DNA from: Paradesertivirga superstes
GTDB lineage: Bacteria; Bacteroidota; Bacteroidia; Sphingobacteriales; Sphingobacteriaceae
Reading direction: 5' to 3'
Assembly (NCBI RefSeq): GCF_037622515.1
Contig: NZ_JBBJCN010000003.1
Span: 682,001-746,000 of the forward strand
DNA: 64,000 nucleotides
How positions within the stretch are numbered: position 1 is the stretch's first letter; every line of letters begins with the position of its first letter. Of this stretch, positions 59,238 to 64,000 are shown piece after piece. Below the pieces are notes generated by a model. The model made no database searches and had not been told where the DNA came from. It saw only the letters and a list, made by a program, of their open reading frames with translations. Made by a program: the position numbers and the translations under genes.

Positions 59238-61093
59238 GCATATTATCAGTAGAACAAATAGGACATGCTTTTAATGATAACTGGCTGTTTAAGGATTTAA
59301 CCCTTGGAATAGCCAAAGGCCAGCGCATGGCTTTGGTAGGAATAAACGGCTCTGGAAAAACTACTTTACTACGCATACTTGCAGAAAGACTTAAGCCCAA
59401 TGAAGGGAAAGTGGTTAAGGAAAAGGGCCTTCATATTGGTTATCTTGAACAGGATCCCGATTTCTCGGGGCATAAAACTATCGTTGACTATATTTATAGC
59501 CTCGACAATCAGCAGCAACAATTGATTAGAAAATATGAAGAGTTGATTGAAAATCCAGACGCTGACAGTAAGGCACTGGAAGATATCACCCATGAACTTA
59601 GTGAAGCAAACGCATGGGAATATGAATACCAGATAAAAACAATTCTGCAGCGTTTATCCATTACCCACCTTGAACAGGAGATCACCAGTTTATCAGGGGG
59701 TCAACGAAAAAGACTTGCTCTTGCGAAGCTTCTAATAGATGATCCGGAAGTTTTTATTCTAGACGAGCCTACCAATCATTTAGATATAGAAATGATTGAA
59801 TGGCTTGAAAGCTTTCTTACGACAGGACAGAAAACCATAATTATGGTTACTCACGACAGATACTTTCTTGATAATGTATGCAATCACATTATTGAATTGG
59901 AAGACAGAAAGATCTTCCATTACCAGGGAAATTACGGATATTTCCTGGAAAGAAAAGCCGAACGTGAAGCGGATGATGCAGCATCTCTACAAAAAAACCG
60001 GAACCTGTTAAGAAAGGAACTGGAATGGATGCGAAGAATGCCTAAAGCCAGAACTACAAAGTCCAAATCAAGAATTGATTCTTTTTATGATCTTGAGAAC
60101 AAAACTAAAGGAGGGAAGGATAACCAAAAAATCGAACTAAGCACAAAAGTTGCGCGCCAGGGAAATAAGATCCTGGAAATTGAAAAGGTATTTAAGAGCT
60201 TTAACGACAAACCCATTATTAAAAGCTTTACTTATACTTTTAAAAAGGGCGATAAAATTGGAGTTGCAGGACGAAATGGAAGCGGTAAATCAACCTTTTT
60301 AAATTTAATCACCAGTAATATAAAACCAGATTCTGGCGCGGTAGTACCAGGCGAGACCACACAATTTGGATATTACAAACAATCGGGACTGGAATTTAAT
60401 GAAAATGAAAGAGTAATCGATATTGTTAAAAACGTTGCCGAATACATAACAATGGCGGATGGTAAAACACTTACCGCCTCCCAGCTTTTGACTCATTTCT
60501 TATTCCCTCCTGCGAAACAGCATAATGTAGTATCCAAACTGAGCGGGGGTGAAAAAAAACGGCTTCATTTAATGCGGGTTTTAATGAAAAACCCTAATTT
60601 TTTAATATTAGATGAGCCTACCAACGATCTCGACATTGATACATTAAATGTACTAGAAGAGTTCCTTGAGAAATACAATGGGGTTTTGCTATTGGTATCT
60701 CACGACAGGTATTTAATGGACCGGTTAACAGACCAGCTTTTCATCCTGGAAGGGGAAGGGTTTGTCGATATCTATTCAGGGAATTATACTGATTACAGAT
60801 TAGAAAAAGAAGAGGATTCCAAAAAACCGGCCACTTCGAAATCCGAAATAAATCAAAAGCCCAAAGAAGTCAAGAACAAATTAAGCTTTAAAGAACAGAA
60901 GGAACTAGAATCCCTTGAGACTGAGATATCAGAACTAGAATATAGGGTCAAAGAATTAACTTCTAAGCTAAACAATACAACAAACCATGTCGAGTTAATT
61001 GATCTTTCTAAAGAGATTGAACAACAAAAAAATAAGATCGACAGCAGCACGTTACGTTGGTTAGAATTAATTGATCTTAAAGAGCAACAATAA
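59234..61093 (+). CDS. ABC-F family ATPase (Uup-like)
   Basis: ABC-F proteins act on ribosomes or nucleic acids, not in transport. Two ATPase domains are present: Walker A GINGSGKTT (36-44), LSGGQRKR and ILDEPTNHLD in the first, GRNGSGKST, LSGGEKKR and ILDEPTNDLD in the second. The inter-domain linker with RMPKARTTKSKSR is characteristic of Uup and YfmR types. A C-terminal coiled coil (about 545-619) matches the Uup DNA-binding domain. There is no membrane segment. Its stop codon is directly followed by the first parS-like site. The exact subfamily (Uup or EttA-like) is an inference. Confidence 0.92.
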   Translation: MSILSVEQIGHAFNDNWLFKDLTLGIAKGQRMALVGINGSGKTTLLRILAERLKPNEGKVVKEKGLHIGYLEQDPDFSGHKTIVDYIYSLDNQQQQLIRKYEELIENPDADSKALEDITHELSEANAWEYEYQIKTILQRLSITHLEQEITSLSGGQRKRLALAKLLIDDPEVFILDEPTNHLDIEMIEWLESFLTTGQKTIIMVTHDRYFLDNVCNHIIELEDRKIFHYQGNYGYFLERKAEREADDAASLQKNRNLLRKELEWMRRMPKARTTKSKSRIDSFYDLENKTKGGKDNQKIELSTKVARQGNKILEIEKVFKSFNDKPIIKSFTYTFKKGDKIGVAGRNGSGKSTFLNLITSNIKPDSGAVVPGETTQFGYYKQSGLEFNENERVIDIVKNVAEYITMADGKTLTASQLLTHFLFPPAKQHNVVSKLSGGEKKRLHLMRVLMKNPNFLILDEPTNDLDIDTLNVLEEFLEKYNGVLLLVSHDRYLMDRLTDQLFILEGEGFVDIYSGNYTDYRLEKEEDSKKPATSKSEINQKPKEVKNKLSFKEQKELESLETEISELEYRVKELTSKLNNTTNHVELIDLSKEIEQQKNKIDSSTLRWLELIDLKEQQ

Positions 61094-61109
61094 TGTTCCA
61101 CGTGGAACA
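61094..61109. promoter_or_regulatory. parS-like centromere site 1
   Basis: TGTTCCACGTGGAACA is a perfect 16-base palindrome that fits the ParB-binding parS consensus (TGTTnCACGTGnAACA, CACGTG core). It begins at the base after the ABC-F stop codon and is extended to 18 bases by flanking A and T. ParB bound here would mark the origin domain for chromosome segregation. Confidence 0.85.
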
Positions 61110-61118
61110 TTCATAACT

Positions 61119-61134
61119 TGTTCCACGTGGAACA
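61119..61134. promoter_or_regulatory. parS-like centromere site 2
   Basis: A second perfect copy of TGTTCCACGTGGAACA, 25 bases centre to centre from the first, ends 9 bases before the mnmG ATG at 61144. Two exact copies in 41 bases are very unlikely by chance. Confidence 0.85.
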
Positions 61135-61143
61135 TCGAAAATT

Positions 61144-63006
61144 ATGTTTAAAAAATACGATATTATAGTAGTAGGCGCCGGACATGCAGGTTGTGAAGCA
61201 GCATCAGCAGCAGGAAATCTCGGTTCTTCTGTGCTGTTGATAACCATGAATATGGGTACTATAGCACAAATGAGCTGCAATCCCGCAATGGGCGGAGTGG
61301 CAAAGGGGCAAATCGTTCGCGAAATTGATGCAATGGGAGGTATGTCGGGTATCATAACTGACAAGTCTATGCTTCAATTTAGAATGCTGAATCTATCAAA
61401 AGGCCCTGCGATGTGGAGTCCAAGAGCCCAAACAGATAGAATGCGCTTTGCCGAAGAATGGCGCCTTGCTTTAGAGAATATACCAAACGTGGATTTCTGG
61501 CAGGATACCGTAAAAGAGGTGACTATAAAAGGTGGCAAGGTTACTGGCGTGATCACATCACTAGGAATCCCAATAGAAGCTGATGCTGTAGTCTTAACCA
61601 ACGGAACATTTCTAAATGGACTGATTCATATTGGAGAAAAGAAATTTGGTGGGGGGCGAACGGCTGAAAAGTCCTCAACCGGATTGACTGAGCAATTGGT
61701 AGAGATCGGCTTTGAATCGGGAAGAATGAAGACCGGAACACCACCAAGAGTGGATGGCAGAAGTCTGGACTATTCCAAAATGGAAGAACAATGGGGCGAC
61801 CCAGAAGGTGGAAGATTTTCATATACCAATGTAGACATCCCAAAAAAAGAAAGATGTTGCTGGATAACATATACGAACTCTGAAGTACACGAAACTCTTA
61901 AAGAAGGCTTTGAAAAGTCGCCGATGTTTACTGGCAGGATTAAGGGTTTGGGTCCTCGTTATTGTCCATCTATTGAAGATAAAATTAACAGATTCGCAGA
62001 AAGAGAAAGACATCAGATTTTTGTAGAGCCGGAAGGATGGAACACAGTAGAAATTTATGTTAATGGTTTTTCTACTTCTCTACCTGAAGATGTTCAATAC
62101 AAAGCGCTTAAATTAATCCCGGGTTTTGAGAATGCAAAAATGTTCAGACCAGGGTATGCAATAGAATACGACTTTTTCCCACCCACACAACTCGGCCTGA
62201 CGCTGGAAACAAAATTAATTCAAAACCTGTTCTTCGCCGGTCAGATAAATGGAACAACCGGATACGAAGAAGCGGCAAGTCAGGGATTCATTGCCGGAAT
62301 TAATGCTCATCAAAAAGTTCATGATAAGCATGAATTAATAATGAAACGCTCAGAATCTTATATAGGAGTTTTAATAGATGACCTTGTAACTAAGGGTACG
62401 GAAGAACCATATCGTATGTTTACCTCAAGAGCAGAGCATCGCTTATTACTGAGGCAGGATAATGCAGATATAAGACTCAGCCCCATAGCTCATGAACTTG
62501 GGTTAATAAATGATGAACGTCTGGAAAAAGTTAAAAGCAAAGTAGCTAATTCTGATAAAATAGTTAAACACTTAAAGATTACGTCTATTGAGCCGGCTGA
62601 GATTAATGCTATTCTAGAGGATCTAGGATCAAGCCCCATCAATCAAAACGTGAAGATGTTTCAAATTCTATCGCGGCCACAAGTTTCAGTTAAGGATTTA
62701 AGAAAAGCGAATAAATCGTTCGATGAGTTACTAAATGAATTTGATAAAGAAACCATAGAACAATCCGAAATAAAAGTAAAATATGAAAGTTACTTTGAAA
62801 AGGAAATGGAGATTGTGAACAAGATGAAAAGGATGGAAGATCAGGAAATCAATCCTTCTTTTAATTATCAAACCCTGGTTTCACTATCAAAAGAAGCAAG
62901 AGAAAAACTACTTAAAATAAAACCACGAACTTTAGGTCAGGCCTCCCGAATTTCTGGCGTTTCACCATCGGATATATCGGTTTTAATGGTTCATTTAGGT
63001 AAATAA
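61144..63006 (+). CDS. mnmG: tRNA uridine-5-carboxymethylaminomethyl modification enzyme MnmG (GidA)
   Basis: With MnmE, MnmG adds the carboxymethylaminomethyl group to U34 of certain tRNAs, using FAD and a folate carbon. The FAD motif is YDIIVVGAGHAGCEAASAAGNLG near the N-terminus. MSCNPAMGGVAKGQIVREIDAMGG, the catalytic-Cys region MKTGTPPRVDGRSLDY, CCWITYTN, GLGPRYCPSIEDKI and FFAGQINGTTGYEEAASQG follow. The 620-residue length is full. The two parS-like sites lie immediately upstream; gidA is origin-proximal in many bacteria. Confidence 0.97.
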   Translation: MFKKYDIIVVGAGHAGCEAASAAGNLGSSVLLITMNMGTIAQMSCNPAMGGVAKGQIVREIDAMGGMSGIITDKSMLQFRMLNLSKGPAMWSPRAQTDRMRFAEEWRLALENIPNVDFWQDTVKEVTIKGGKVTGVITSLGIPIEADAVVLTNGTFLNGLIHIGEKKFGGGRTAEKSSTGLTEQLVEIGFESGRMKTGTPPRVDGRSLDYSKMEEQWGDPEGGRFSYTNVDIPKKERCCWITYTNSEVHETLKEGFEKSPMFTGRIKGLGPRYCPSIEDKINRFAERERHQIFVEPEGWNTVEIYVNGFSTSLPEDVQYKALKLIPGFENAKMFRPGYAIEYDFFPPTQLGLTLETKLIQNLFFAGQINGTTGYEEAASQGFIAGINAHQKVHDKHELIMKRSESYIGVLIDDLVTKGTEEPYRMFTSRAEHRLLLRQDNADIRLSPIAHELGLINDERLEKVKSKVANSDKIVKHLKITSIEPAEINAILEDLGSSPINQNVKMFQILSRPQVSVKDLRKANKSFDELLNEFDKETIEQSEIKVKYESYFEKEMEIVNKMKRMEDQEINPSFNYQTLVSLSKEAREKLLKIKPRTLGQASRISGVSPSDISVLMVHLGK

Positions 63007-63138
63007 AAAATAACATCCTGATAATCAATATATTAAACAAATAAATGTGCGACTTAAATAAATCGCGTATAAGCGAATATTTTTATAATTTAATAGTAAG
63101 GCTCCAAAATTCAGTAAAATCGTTTAAATAGCGTTTAA

Positions 63139-64000
63139 ATGCGAAATAGAATAAAGAACTTCCTTTACACCGTATACATTAGCTTGTTTTTACTCTCAGC
63201 TCAATTTTTTGGATGTGCTAGTATACAACACCCTACCGGAGGGCCCAGAGACAGTGTAGCACCTAAGATTTTAAAGGAAAGTCCAAAAAACTTTACGACA
63301 TCATTTAAAGAAAATGAAATAAATATAGAATTTAACGAATACTATAAATTGGTGAACGAATTCAAGGAAATTAGTATTTCACCTGCTATGGAAAAATCTC
63401 CGATTTTCAAAGTCAAAAAGAAAATCCTGAATATCCAATTCCAGGAACCTTTGCAGGACAGTACAACTTATACTGTTAATTTTGGAAATGCACTAGCAGA
63501 TTATAATGAAGGGAATGTTTTGAAGAATTACATGTATGTGTTTGCAACTGGAAACAAAATAGATTCACTTTCCATTAGCGGATCAGTAAAAAATACTTTA
63601 ACAAAGGAGGCTGTGCTTGACGCCACTGTTTTTATACTACCCGTATCCCAGGATTCATTATTCGGAAAAAAAAGAGCCAGTATTTATACGACTACTGATT
63701 CATCAGGTAATTTTAGCTTAAAATATCTCCGTCAAGGAACGTACAATATATATGCATTAAATGAAAAAGGAGGGGATCGCATATACAACTCAACAAACGA
63801 ACAGATCGGCTTCTTAAATAATCCTATTAAACTTAACAAGGATACCTCAGGTATAAATCTTGAACTCTTCAATGAACAGGCTAAAGATTTTAGAGTCACT
63901 GACCGTAAAATTGAAAAAGATGGTAGAATAAGCTATGTATTTAATAAGCAGCTGGAGAAACCTGTTTTACAAATAATTCAGCCTTCCGACTTGAACAACG
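63139..64000 (+). CDS. Ig-like domain lipoprotein (partial, runs off the window)
   Basis: The reading frame starts at the ATG at 63139 and is open to the window end (about 287 residues seen). The signal (LFLLSAQFFGC) gives a lipidated Cys at residue 26. PTGGPRDSVAPKILKESPKNFTTSFKENEINIEFNEYYKL is the opening of the Ig-like (Big_5) Bacteroidota proteins, followed by DSTTYTVNFGNALADYNEGNVLKNYMYVFATG. A carboxypeptidase-regulatory-like part (SISGSVKNTLTKEAVLDATVFIL) comes after it. The function is not known. The stop codon lies beyond the window. Confidence 0.85.
   Translation, partial: MRNRIKNFLYTVYISLFLLSAQFFGCASIQHPTGGPRDSVAPKILKESPKNFTTSFKENEINIEFNEYYKLVNEFKEISISPAMEKSPIFKVKKKILNIQFQEPLQDSTTYTVNFGNALADYNEGNVLKNYMYVFATGNKIDSLSISGSVKNTLTKEAVLDATVFILPVSQDSLFGKKRASIYTTTDSSGNFSLKYLRQGTYNIYALNEKGGDRIYNSTNEQIGFLNNPIKLNKDTSGINLELFNEQAKDFRVTDRKIEKDGRISYVFNKQLEKPVLQIIQPSDLNN

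Noticed and set aside
61094..61134. Reading the two palindromes as a rho-independent terminator for the ABC-F gene
   Set aside because: The palindromes have no loop bases and no T run, and two identical 16-base copies fit ParB sites much better.

Overview
The window is a piece of chromosome from a Bacteroidota bacterium, most likely Sphingobacteriaceae or a close relative (genus not determined). The evidence is gliding-type lipoproteins GldD and GldH, DUF3078 and DUF4175 proteins, a Cys-rich RicT, A-rich leaders in place of Shine-Dalgarno sites, and TAnnTTTG promoter boxes. The DNA is AT-rich and mostly core or biosynthetic. I see no phage, IS element, CRISPR array, rRNA or tRNA.

Layout. 0.2-8.5 kb: mfd, a secreted M14 carboxypeptidase, murF and a small beta-barrel protein. 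9-15.5 kb (minus strand): ffh, a DUF3078 protein, a 107-aa HExxH membrane protein coupled to a carboxypeptidase-regulatory-like protein, two tandem GH73-LysM hydrolases, an O-methyltransferase and ruvX. 15.7-18.7 kb: holB-ricT-gldH. 18.7-22.3 kb (minus): a TPR protein and a comA-aroE-gldD operon. 22.6-25.7 kb: a small unknown protein, a cyclophilin, xth and a PA0069-type radical SAM protein. 25.9-35.6 kb: a surface-glycan locus with glf, an FkbM methyltransferase, a GT9, several GT2-like enzymes, one unclassified GT-B-like protein and an MsbA-like exporter. 35.8-40.1 kb: meaB, an M24 peptidase, a highly expressed OmpA protein with strong promoter and terminator, a 45-aa membrane protein and ridA. 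40.2-42.3 kb: a MarR regulator divergent from crtB-idi. 42.3-48.6 kb: phenylalanine/tyrosine degradation (aromatic amino acid hydroxylase, hpd, hmgA, an FAH-family hydrolase, a flavin reductase). 48.7-53.4 kb: gltX, then sulfate assimilation cysH-cysD-cysN. 53.5-57.7 kb: DUF4175, HATPase and ybeY. 57.8-64 kb: pirin, an NAD(P)-binding protein, an ABC-F ATPase, two parS-like palindromes, mnmG and a truncated Ig-like lipoprotein.

How the genes work together. The aromatic genes form most of a route from phenylalanine through homogentisate toward fumarate and acetoacetate; the transaminase and maleylacetoacetate isomerase are not here. CysD/CysN make APS, and CysH has the two Cys pairs of an iron-sulfur APS reductase, giving sulfite. 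ComA uses sulfite with phosphoenolpyruvate, which suggests a link to sulfonates beside a gliding gene. The twin parS-like sites before mnmG suggest this end of the window lies in the origin-proximal segregation domain.

The strongest items for follow-up are the twin parS-like sites, a pair of heptamer-repeat intergenic elements, the mini HExxH protein, the aromatic hydroxylase with an internal insertion and a long C-terminal extension, and the comA-aroE-gldD operon. No clearly novel multi-gene defence or mobile system was found.
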